Shown: positions 9,201 through 21,200 of the stretch, piece by piece
How positions within the stretch are numbered: the stretch's first letter is position 1
Layout: each line of letters opens with the position of its first letter
Assembly: GCA_020698575.1 (NCBI GenBank)
Contig: CM036241.1
Location: forward strand, 9,404,416-9,468,415
Source: Bostrychus sinensis
Taxonomy: Eukaryota > Chordata > Actinopteri > Gobiiformes > Eleotridae
Reading direction: 5' to 3'
Length of the DNA stretch: 64,000 nucleotides
Program-made: the position numbers and the translations under genes
Notes under the pieces: model-generated
What the model was told of the DNA's origin: nothing
The model's input: only the letters and a program-made list of their open reading frames with translations
The model's database searches: none

Positions 9201-12200
9201 TAGTGGGCATTGGTGTGGGAAGTATTATTATATATTTTATGTATTATATTTATATATTTATTTTATTTGGCTTTAACTAAATTTGTTTAATTTAAATTTA
9301 ATTTAAACTTGCTGTGCAAGTAGAGCATGGGGAGAGGTTTATGGCAAAGAAATTAGTAAAATATTTTTATTTCCGTTTTGAGCTTTTCAGGCCATGAGAA
9401 GGTGATGTGGGGAGTTTCCTATGAACTTAAGAGTAAGAGCCCTCTGCTAGACAAATATTGGCAGATATCGGCCAAAATCTGGCTGATATCTGCCGATAAT
9501 TTTAATCATTTTCTAATACTATATCGGCTGGCTGATATATCGGTCGGGCTCTATTCTTTGTGTTTAGTGTCATTTTATTAGTAAATTTAATTTCAAGTCA
9601 TTTCTAAATTTAGTCCCAGTTAAGGCCCGGTTAAATCTTTGTTTAATATTGAGTCCATTTGTTCTAATACATACATACATACATTTTCTATTCTGTTGTT
9701 TTGAGTTTGAGTATTGCATGTTTTCCTCTAATATGGTGCAGCCCTGGTTGATGTCCATGTTTGTGTTGCAGGGGCTCAGATCATTGACCTGATGATGCTG
9801 GTGGTGGATGTGGTCAAAGGGGTCCAGACCCAAACCGCAGAGTGCCTCCTGATCGGGGAGCTGACCTGTCCTCGGATGGTGGTCATTCTGAATAAAATTG
9901 ACCTCCTGCCGGAAAACAAGAGGCAGAGCGCCATTGAGAAGATGACCAAGAGACTCCACAAAACATTGGAAAATACCAGGTTTGCAATGACAAATACATT
10001 TTATTTTTCAGTATATAGTACATTTAGTATTTATATTATGCTTTTATTCATATTTTTAAACCAATCTTGGCCGCCTCTAGAACAGCAGCACATTTTACAA
10101 CCTTTAAAAACATGTGACTAAAAGAAAACGTTTTTAACAAGTACTCTACTGGTGCCATTAAGAGACAGATGAAGAGGGCAGCAGAGTGTGTAGCTGTGAC
10201 GGTCTTTTGCGCATAATTTAAAGAGGAAAAGGAACTTCGCTTGCTTAAACTTTTTGTATGATGCCATTTTACTACAAAATTAAAAATAGCTGAGAGGAAT
10301 CAGTGGAAACAGAGCTGTACACCAGTTTTTGGATAAATGAATGCGAGCAGACTGGATGTAGAGGGCTTGTTGATTGGTCAGTGCTTCCTGGAGTGGATGT
10401 GGGTTTTTGGAACAGTGTTTTGAAGGCTCAGAACGGCTGTGCCAGAGAATATAGGATTACCGTATTTTCCAGACTATACGTCGCTCCGGAGTAAAAGTCG
10501 CACTAGCCAAAAAATGCATAATGAAGAAGAAAAAAACGTATATAATTCGCACTGGACTATAAGTCTCATTTTTGGGGGGAAATTTATTTTACAAAATCTG
10601 ACACCAAGAACAGACATTTCATCTTGAAAGGCAAGTTATAGTAACAATAGAATAGAGAACAACAGCTGAATAGGTGTGCGGTTTGCTAACGTAACACATT
10701 GATGGTTATTCAGCTTACATGAAGCATAAACAACTGAACTGAATAGGTGTCTCGTATGTTAACGTAATATATTAACAGTTATTCACATAACTATAGCATA
10801 AAGAACATAATATAACAAGTTCACCAAACTCACAATTACATTCCTAATCACTAAATCCTTTAAATTCTTCATCCTCAGTGTCGCTTCTGAACAACTCCGG
10901 AGGTAGACGAAGCGCCGCTTCCTCCTCTGCGTGGCTGTCGTCAGACTCAGCATCAGTTCCTATTTCCAATTATTCCGGTCTTTCTCAGTTGTCTTTATAG
11001 CCTAAGTTGTTAGCGGTAATGTTTACATTTTAAATTGTCAGTGGTACACAAGCTTAGAGTGCACTGTCGCGGCTGTCAGTGTGAAAGTAACGAACATGTG
11101 AAATATTTTAATATACGAGTCAGCATCTGAGTATACGTCGCACCCCTAGCCAGACTATGAAAAAAAAGTGTGACTTATAGTCCGGAAAATACGGTACTTA
11201 AACAGGCATGAATGAAGCAAAGCACAACTCCAGGTATGTTTTTGACAAGGTAACAACATTATAGCATGGTCAAAGCTCAAAAAAGTAATATAGCCCCTTT
11301 AAGGATGTCAGCCAGGCAACAAACTGGTCATTGTCCAGCACTGGATTTGTTTAAGCCACCTGCAACAGGAATAAGTAAATAATAGAATAAATATTTAACA
11401 GCAATATAAATTTAATTACATTTATTTAAATAGTGCTAGATCACTTAAACGCAAGTTAAACAGATTGCAATACCCAAATTACCTCTAGGCACTGAATATT
11501 GCAAATTAGCACTGCATATGCTAAATGCTAAAAGCCACAAATCACACTGTAAGTTAACTTTGGTGAATGAAACTGACTATCAGATCTGGATACTGTTATT
11601 TCAAAGTCTGTTTGTACAACCACATTCACAACCACCAATCATTTTTGTCGTCTTAAACATTGTATTAACTTTAAAATTCCCCGGAAGGCCAACAAAACAA
11701 ATTTAATGTCTGCTGGTGTCTTTTTGAAGGTTCCTTTTAAGGGAATAGATCATGACTTCAAGATAGAAAGTTAAAATGTGAATATTTCTTCTTTTGGTCA
11801 GATTTAAGGACTGTCCTGTGATTGCGGTGGCAGCGAAGCCTGGGGGCCCAGAAGCTCCTGACCCAGAGGAGCCACAGGGAGTCCCAGAGTTAATACAGGT
11901 AAAGGCTTTTCACCAGTGAAGACCTTATGTAACCTAAGACTAAGACGTTATCTGATGAAATTACCTTTACATAACCCGGGGCACTATTGTGAAGCTGACA
12001 TACATGTTTTTTGTGGTGTTTAAGATCTGTATAATCCTTGAATTCCTTGTGCAGCCATTAACAAATCATGAAATACTTGGGAAAGTTGTGGAAATTTAAA
12101 AGGCATCTCTAACTTCTGCCAAATATAAAAGTACTATTATCTTTCGGTTTATCGGCATTCCCTACAGTACAATACATCAGTGTAATGATCAGTAACCAGG

Positions 12201-15200
12201 TGGATGCGTTTACATTGTGGTTAGAAGTTGTTATATCCTTTATTATTTAAGCTTTTTAATATAATAATGTTAACAGCAAGCTCAGTGGTAAAATAGTCAC
12301 ATTTCTATAGCGCTTTTCTACCTCCATGGGCACTCAAAGCGTTTTTACATCAAGGAACCATTCACCCATTCACACTCACAAACACACATTCGTATAAGGT
12401 GGGTGAAGTGTCTTGTCCAAGGATACAACAGCAGTATACAACAGTGAGAGCAGGGTTTGAACCACCAACCTTCTGGTTAGTGGACGAACAGCTCTACCGT
12501 AATCGAGCTACTGCTGCCCCAAGCTGTGGCCATATAGTCAGGTTTGCTTCTGTACTTCCTGATTAGAATAAGAGACACTTTCATTGGCTGTTGGGTTGTT
12601 GGACTTGTAAACATTGAATCGGTGTCAAAAAATTATGGTAAAAGTGGGTCTCCTGGCGCAGGATGTCTGAAGGGAAGAAAGTGAAGAAAAAGTAGAAACA
12701 CAGTTGCATTTATGTGCTATTTAACGAGAGAGATAATTGTGTGATCACATTGGTCTAACACTGAACTCAGTGCTAGAAGTTTAAAAAAAAGTTAATGTAA
12801 ATTTTTCCGATAACCCCGAGGTCTTAAAAGCATTAAATATTATGAGTAGGTATTAAATGTTGTTCATCTAGGTCCTAAAATTTGTCAAAACATTATGTTA
12901 ATATTATAAAAAAGTAAGAGTCGCTGCAATAACAAAATATATTTATTGAAGAAATGTTTTCATTCAAATGCATGATTCATTTATTCATGATTTTTTTAAT
13001 GCAGCACTGGATTTCTTTCATCTGTATTAGACTTTTAAAATAAAACCCTTGAGTTTCAGAGAGAGGTACAGGTAATTCCTTAATATAAAATTCATACAGA
13101 TTATTGTTCTCTTGTTGACAGTGCAGGCATTAAAATTCACTCTAAGTGTCTTAAATTTCAGTTAAAGGTAAACCTGGAGCTACCCTGTTAAAGAAAACAA
13201 AGGCAGGCAGGTCACTGTGTTGTTGCGGATGGTGAGAAGTGGAACATAGAGAAACAGGTTTTCAGGTAACAAGGGTTTTTAAGCTTTTATTAATAGTCGT
13301 ATTTGTTTTGTCTCAGCTTTTGAAGAAGCAGACCTACCTCCCTCAGAGAGACTCGGGAGGGGACCTTCTGATGGCCGTGGACCACTGTTTCTCCATCCGC
13401 GGCCAGGGCACCGTCATGACCGGCACCGTCCTGCAGGGGGCGTTGGCCATCAATGACACTGTGGAGATCCCAGCGCTCAAGGTAAAACTTCACACAAACG
13501 GCCATAATAACCTGGTATTTACGAGCATGTACCATTCCTGAATGTATTTGTATAAGGGACCACAGGTTTTCGGAAGTGGAGTGGAAGTGTGCAGACAGAG
13601 GGAGGGATGGTGAGAGGGTTCGAGCATGTGTCAGTTTAATATAAAGGGGCTCAGGGTCGGCTGGCAGTGCAGAGGTGGGTAATAAAGAACAGATGCTGAC
13701 TTAGAAAAGCTCGCAACATTTTTGGGGCTGCAGTTGCTGAAGTGTCCTCTTGGTGGCAGCATATGGCTGGGTAAACAGTCTCAAGAGCTGGTCCTCTAAA
13801 GCAGATTTTATCATTGTGTTGTGCCCAGTGAGCAAAGTGGTCTTCAACTGGTCTGACCCAAATGTATCCCTGACCCACATTTACAGAAGTTACTTTTCTA
13901 AATTATTATGCCACGACCTTTATGGCTTCAGAATACATTTTAGAATTGTATTTAAGATTCAAATAACCTTAATCTTCTACATTCATCTGTCCCATGACCC
14001 ACTTTTGGGTACTGAGTCTAACCTACTACTTGGGAATCAGTGCCAAAAACTATATAGATGTGGCATCCAACAAATTGCATGAGGTGAATAAATAATAAAA
14101 AATGTAGATGAAGCTATGTTAGCTGGAAATGTATTTGTGGATATAAAAAAAATATACATAACATTAGGCGCCTTGTGTGACCTGGGTTTGATCCTGGCCT
14201 GATCTTTCACTTTTTCTGTTTTATAGGGTGTGTTTTGTGTGTGTGTGTGTTATTTTGTGAAGCAGTTTGGGTGTCATTAAAGGTGCGATATAAATGGAAG
14301 TTACTACAGCTACTACTACTACTGTTCATGTCATCTCACACACGCTCGATACCTCCACTACCAGTCAAGTAACAGTCAATAAAGGACTGGAAAGACCAAA
14401 TATAAAAAAAAGTAACACATCCATTGTTTGCAAATAACAATATTTTCTCATTGATAATCAAGCTTTACCTAATTAGTTTTTGAAATATATATATAATGTG
14501 AAGAGGATCTGTGGTTCTTAAGCCGTGGTATTCATACACTCGGGATCTTTATTCAGGCTTGAAATGTGAATAATGGGAATCTTTTCCATGTGATGTTAAA
14601 TACTAAGTTAAGCTCTCTGTCTCATCCTGGTCCTGGTTAAATCCTGGACTCATTTTGTTTAGTCCTTGTTTAGTCCACTTGAATGTAGTTCCTAGGGCTT
14701 GCAGCGTCTGGTTGATTAATTGTTCAGTGAGGTTTTGGTCAATTAGTTGCATGAACTCTTTGCATCAGTAAAGCAGGTCTAATTTTATACTTGATAAGTC
14801 TAGTTTTTTTCTTTTCATTTTATTTAAGATAGCATAGATGATTTTTAGATAACATATACTTTGCAGCATCTTTTCTAAATATTTTATCTCCTAATTAATG
14901 TAAAGTCACTTGTTTGTGTAAGACTCTGGTAAGTCCCCTCTCATATCCTTTGATTTCCGTATACTGAGCTTAACTGTGGTCGACTAACAATTTCTTTGGT
15001 CGATTACAGCCCTAGTAGTACTGTTATAATGTAATGTAATCCTTTCAATAACAAATAGTATTGTTATAGAAATATATGGGAGTATTATGTGCACAGGAAC
15101 AATGTCCTCTGTTTAGTAAGGTGGCTATAATTTCATACTACTGTTGGGGCAAGCATTATAATAGGCACGGAATCATTTTATAATGTAGAAGTCATTGGGA

Positions 15201-18200
15201 ACTGCTAAGAGAGAACAAAGAAAAAAAAACTTACAGTAATATAAATATAGGAAGTTTAAACATACATCTTTGTTTGTTACTATTGGTAATATCCCTCTTG
15301 TTTTCTGCCATCAGGTGACCAAAAAGGTGAAGTCGATCCAGATGTTTCGTAAGCCGGTGAGCGGGGCCATGCAGGGCGACCGCGTTGGTGTTTGTGTGAC
15401 ACAGTTTGACCCTAAACTCCTAGAGCGGGGTGTGGTGTGCACCCCCGGGTCCCTGCGCACCCTCTACGCTGCCGTCATCTCCATCCGCAAGATCGGCTAC
15501 TTCAAGGGGTCCCTCTCCACGCGTGCCAAATTTCACATCACGGTTGGCCACGAGACTGTGATGGGCAAAGTGTCTTTTTTTGGGCTGCCACCTGGATCCA
15601 TAAACCCTAGCCCCTCTGAGCCAAATTCACTAGAAACGCCTTTTAATTTCGACAGGGAGTATTTCTATCAAGATGAATACATGAGTGGCCAGGGTGAGTC
15701 CAGGGCCGGGCCTGACCCAGAGCAGTGGGCCTTGTTAGAGTTTGAACGTCCAGTCACATGTCCACTCCTCTGCCTTGTGATTGGCTCAAAGCTGGACACA
15801 GACATTCATGCAAACGCCTGCCGCTTGGCCTTCCAGGGACGGCTGCTACAAGGCTTTGAAGATAAAAACTACACCGAGACTGGGCTTCCCTCGGCTGCGC
15901 ATCTACAAGACCAAACAGAAAGAGGGGCAAGTGGAGAGGGTAAGTGGAAGTCTACAGGGCATGAATACAGTATTTTCTTGTATTTCAGTAAAATTAAGCA
16001 CTTAATAGCATATTGTGATAGGAATCATCTGTGAAAAAGCCATTAAGGCGTCATCTAGGCTTTATTATTAATGATTGTAATATGCACATGCTTCAATAAG
16101 GGACGCTTCAGTTTGCTGTGAAATGAATGGCTGCTGGAGAGAGTTCAAGGAAGTGTTTATTTTAACTCTGGCTACTGGCTACGTTGTTTACACAAGAAAA
16201 CAGTGGACAAAACAAAAGAAAAAGGGGAAAGCTAAGTGAAATTTTAAAAGTAAGCGCTCTTAACTTCAGTTTGTGGTGACAATATTTTTAGTTAATAGTA
16301 TAGAATACAGTAGTAAGTAGTGGAGAATCATTTGGTAATTCATCGGAGCCCAGACTTGAAATTGTAGTCGCTGGGAATAAGCACTGCATGTTTTGCCAAC
16401 TGAGCTAGCTAGTTCAAAGGGGCTATATTATGCAAAATCAACTTTTCTGAGCTTTCTACCATGTTATGTTATAACCAAAAACATACCTGGAGTTTTGTTT
16501 TGCGTAATTGACACCTGTTTAAGTCATTCTCAGACTGCCATTCTGAGGTCTCAAAACGCTCGGTTGTACAAACTCCCGCCCACTCCAAGAAGCACTGACC
16601 CAACAAGCCCTCCACATCCAGTCTGCTCTCATTCATGTATCCAAAACAGTGTACAGCTCTTTTTCCACTGATTCCTCAGACATTTTTCATTTTGTAGTAA
16701 AATTACATCATACAAAAAGTATTTCAGTTTTTCTTTCATTGTGTTCAAAAGGCCGCAACCTTTCTTTTTGGCACCAGTAGAATACTTGTTAAAAACATTT
16801 TCTTTTAGTCACATAATGTTTTTAAAGGTTGCAAAACGTGCTGTTGTTTTAGAGGTGACCAAGATTAGTTTAAAAATATGAAAAATATGATTAAAAGCAT
16901 AATATATGCACTTTAAAGTAAAAAATTTTTTTTTTATTAAAATAAAAGCAGAATGAGCATGTTCATGGCTCATCTGGTAGAACTTGTACCACATAAACCT
17001 TGGTGTTATTACCAGCTCAGGCAAATGTCCAGGGTTAGGGTTTAACCCTTAAAACTCTTAAATTGGGTGAGATGGGGAGTATTAGGTCTTAAATATGTCA
17101 CATACATCTGATGCAACTACCTGCCCATTGAAATGCTCAAAGGCGTAATACTGACGCTGATACAAGATCTTCTTTTACCAAGACCAAAACGCTTTGTGGC
17201 ACTCTTTGCTGCAAATGGCATGCTTATGAAATAAGTCTTAATTTTTCTTGAACAATGGTCTTAAAAAGGTCTAAAAAAGTCTTAAATTACACTTGTTGAA
17301 CCCTGCAGAAACCCTGATTTATAAGATGTTTAAAATGCAGGATTACATCGGTCTAACACTAAACTCAGAGCTAGAAGTTTAAGGAAAGCTCTTCAGTTTG
17401 ATGTCATATATTGGTATTTTGAGGCGGCAGATTGGTCCAGTTTTCATTTTATATAAATAAAAGTAGCAAAGATAGCTATGTTTTTGTTGGGGGAGGAGTA
17501 TTTTTGCCTTTGACAGAAAAAAAAAAACAGTTTGTGAGTTGAGCTTTAACACTTTAGTACTGTTGTTAGATGTTAATTGCTGCTCTTGAAACGACCAGAG
17601 TCTCTCACCTTACCCCGATGTTGACCCTGTATTTTTTCTTTTGGTCCACGTTCTTCTTCTTCTTTGGATGTTTCTCATTGCTGGTGGCACTTGGAGCGTG
17701 CCTCAGACAGTGCCCCCATTGTATTTTGATAAACAGACACGTACACACACAAACAGGCGTGCATAAGCAGCCAACCCCGGTGAGCGGCTCTTGAGGAATG
17801 GGCTGTGACTGGGTGGGTGCGTGGGTGGCCTCCTGACGCCACTGTCCCGTCTCCCTGTCAGAGGCTGGCGCTGTTTGGACACACCTGACTGCCACAGGAA
17901 TATCCACATGAAGAGAGGGAGGAAGTACTCTAAAATGTACTCAAGTAAAAGTACTCAACAAAAGTAGTCAACATAATTATTTCAGTTATTTCATGATTAA
18001 GTATTGAGTGAAAATGGTAAAATATATTTGTAATTGCACAACACAATAGACTATTACTACTGTTATTACTTATTACTTATTGCTATTTGTGCTACTGCAG
18101 CTACTACACTTTGTCAGTGAGGTAAAAAAAAACTTTATTTCAAGAGTTTAAAAATTTACTTGAGTCAAAGTGCTATTACTCGAGAAGTAAAAGTAAGCAA

Positions 18201-21200
18201 TGTAATTTTTTTTTAGTATTGAGTATCTCTACTTATAAAAGGTATTTGTAATTGCACAATAAAATATACTATTATTATTACTGTCACTACTACTTCTACT
18301 AGTACTGCTACTTTTACTACTATTAATACTGCTGCTATGTCTACCATTGATTAATACTACTACGACTATTGCTACTACTACTACTACTACTAGTACCAGT
18401 ACTACCACCGCTACTTTTTCTGCTACTACTACTACTGGGCAAGTACTGTATTCATTATTCATTCATTCATTTAGATTTTTAACGCTCCATATTTTAAATG
18501 ATCTTCTAAAAAAGTACTTCAGTAAATAAATGACGTGTTACTGGCTCTGCCTGCATGACTCCTGTGTGCAGCTCTTCACTTCACATCGCTCACATTTCTC
18601 CCTGATGTATGTTTTGTCGCGGTGTTGGTCTTATCCTGAATCATGCAGGTCATGCTTTAAAACCATTATCTGATTTTTAAAATCACGGCCCTTTACATTG
18701 TGGCACATTCAGCTCTGTATGTTTTGACTGAACATGATTTTTTTTTTTTTTTACCTGTCTTTCCTACCAACAGCATACATTTGCTAATATTATTTAAAAA
18801 GACACCATCTCAAAATACTAATATGACATCAGACCTAAGTATTTAGCTTACTGTAAGTGATTAGGTATGAATTTAGCATTAGCCCTGCCACTCTTGGAAT
18901 GATCTCCACCTTGTTGCATAAGGCATGAATGCTCTGACAATATTTGTGAACAAATCACTTTACTCCCATCTTGTCTATATTTGTTTTGCTTTTTTTGTGC
19001 TGTTTCTCTGTGTAACTATACATAGACAGTGCTAGATTAGCCATTTTCTCAGCAAAAGTCATTATTTATTTTAAATCAATAGTAATAGAAATTGAGTCCT
19101 CAGAGTACTCTAGTAAAACTCCTGTTACTTCAACAAAATATTACTCAAGTAGCAGCAAAAGTAGTCAACAAAATGATTACTGGAGTGGTAAAAAACAGAA
19201 AAATGTAAACTTAACACACTACCAGGCTCAAATCAAGGGCCTTCTAATCGCAAGACTAGCCACAGACAAAAACTTTTACACACTCAGACTTAGAGACTTG
19301 TAAAAGTAACAAAGCTCCTCTCAAAAATTACTCATGTAAAATATGTTTAAAATATTAAAATACTTATAGTATAGTAAATGACGTATAGAAGTATCTACTA
19401 ACTTTCCACTACTGGTGATGGTGCACATCAATCTGCGGATTTTGATAATAAAGCCTAGGTGATGTCTTGATTTCTAGCACAATGCAATTTAATCATCAGA
19501 CAAAACAGTTACCTCAAAAAAATAAAAAAATCACATACTTTTACTGTAAGTTCATTATTGTACGGCTTAACATGAGTTTGGCCCCTGGTGTGGGGTCACT
19601 GTCAGGTCAAAGGTCAAGTGTGTGAACTAGCTTCCTGCCGTTAGCACCTCGGGCTGTTGACAGCTCCGGTCTCGGCTCAGCAGCAGAACGCCGTGTACCG
19701 GGGTCAGACTCTGGGCGTGTGATGCTACATTTGTTGTTGGAGCCTCCACAAGAATGAGGCAGTTATGTCTGAAGGATTCCTGAAGCTAAAGACACATAAC
19801 TAGCATTGTTAAGACATTCGTCAGACGTGTGTATAGCAACTGTATTTCTTTCTATCGCCGCATCAGTCACGGTCGAGGGTCAAATGTTCAAGAATGAATA
19901 AGGGCCCGGCCAAAACAGAGCAGGAAGAGTCAGCGGCCGCGGGTGAGTCGGAGACAGAGCGGTGCCCTCCCTGTTATCAGATTAGCGGCGGGTTAGCGAT
20001 GGATGATAAGCAAGAAATACAAAGAAAATGTAGCATATAATGTGCAGGAGGTTGAAAGACGGAGTGAGAGACAGCCAGGCGTCAAAGCTAACAGAACGTG
20101 ACTGACACCGAGCAATGCAAAAACACAGGGAAAAAATAGAGATTAAACCAGACAAATGCTTTACTAAATAATGACAAATCAAGGACTATACCAGGACTAA
20201 GACCAGGACTACAACTCAGCCTGAACCGGAACAAATGAATGAGCAAATCCAAGACTAAGCTAGAAAATATCATTGACAAAATTAGAGCTAATGCTGCATT
20301 CATGTGTTCCTCGGGTGAAAAGTTGTTTACCTGACTTGTTTATGTTTATGTGCTTTTATCAAGGAAAGTTGGGATACTGATGTCACCATATGCAGAATGC
20401 AGTTATTGGTCAGTAATGTTATTAATTAGAGTTTAACACGGCTAACTAGTCAGATTTAACTTTTGCCTTCTCACTACAAAAGAAATAATAAAAATAATGC
20501 AAATATAGCTTTAGCCAAAGAGCTTGGAAGTTAGGGGTAAAATAAACCAACAGCATTTCTAACGCAGATCTGTTTTGTGAACAAGAGCTTACTATAAACT
20601 CATATTATTAGCATTAGCATTAGCATATTATTAGCATTATTTTTCCCGACTTGTCCAGGCATGTGCATCTTTTAACTCTTAAATAGTTTTCCTGAGTTTT
20701 CAACGACCACATTAATGCATAATAATCCCCACTGGAGCAGGACTAAGACAGGAACAACACTGACCCTATAAGCTAAATTAGGACTTGAGCTCCAAAAGAC
20801 TCTTGAGTACCACCAGAAAAAGCCTGCATACCACTGTTTTTGGTCAAATTAAAACTGGAGTTTTAAAATGTATCTTAATGTCTTCTCTTAATCACAGTAG
20901 CAGAGCTGGATAATGTGGTTCATGTTCACAGTTTACTCAGATTAAGGTTGGACAAAGCTCCAGAACTGACAGTGGCACAGAGTAACACATGTAAACATTG
21001 AGGAAAACATGACGACAAGTGTTTAGAGACAAACTCACCTTTCGACAGATATTTTGGGTCACTGGCTAAACTTGTTTGTTGGTTATTTCTTTTCTCCTGA
21101 TGGTAAAAGATTAAAAAAACAAAAACAAAACTGCATACCGTAAGTTATGAGTCATTGTTTGCTCATTGAAAAATAGCAGTTGCCAAATGAGTAAAGCATT

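Larger units (their letters stand above)
10018..11303. repeat. interspersed repeat A, copy in EEFSEC intron 2, interrupted
   Basis: Blocks CTTTTTGTATGATGCCATTT, GAGGAATCAGTGGAAACAGAG and GGCATGAATGAAGC match copies at 16418-16918, 27557-27984 and 47768-48010. This copy is split by the pogo-like element 10460-11194. The outer ends (ATTATGC and AATATAGCCCCTTTAA) are inverted relatives of each other. Family not named. Confidence 0.75.

Noticed and set aside
13290..13535. Minus-strand frame over EEFSEC exon 4
   Set aside because: Antisense of a GC-rich coding exon; the plus strand carries the recognised protein.
15940..15990. An alternative donor or short intron that would absorb the frameshift in exon 5
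   Set aside because: The two protein blocks abut without missing or added residues, so no intron can be placed at the break.
18229..18529. Thr-rich and Val/Ser-rich frames on opposite strands
   Set aside because: Both arise from the CTA/ACT microsatellite.
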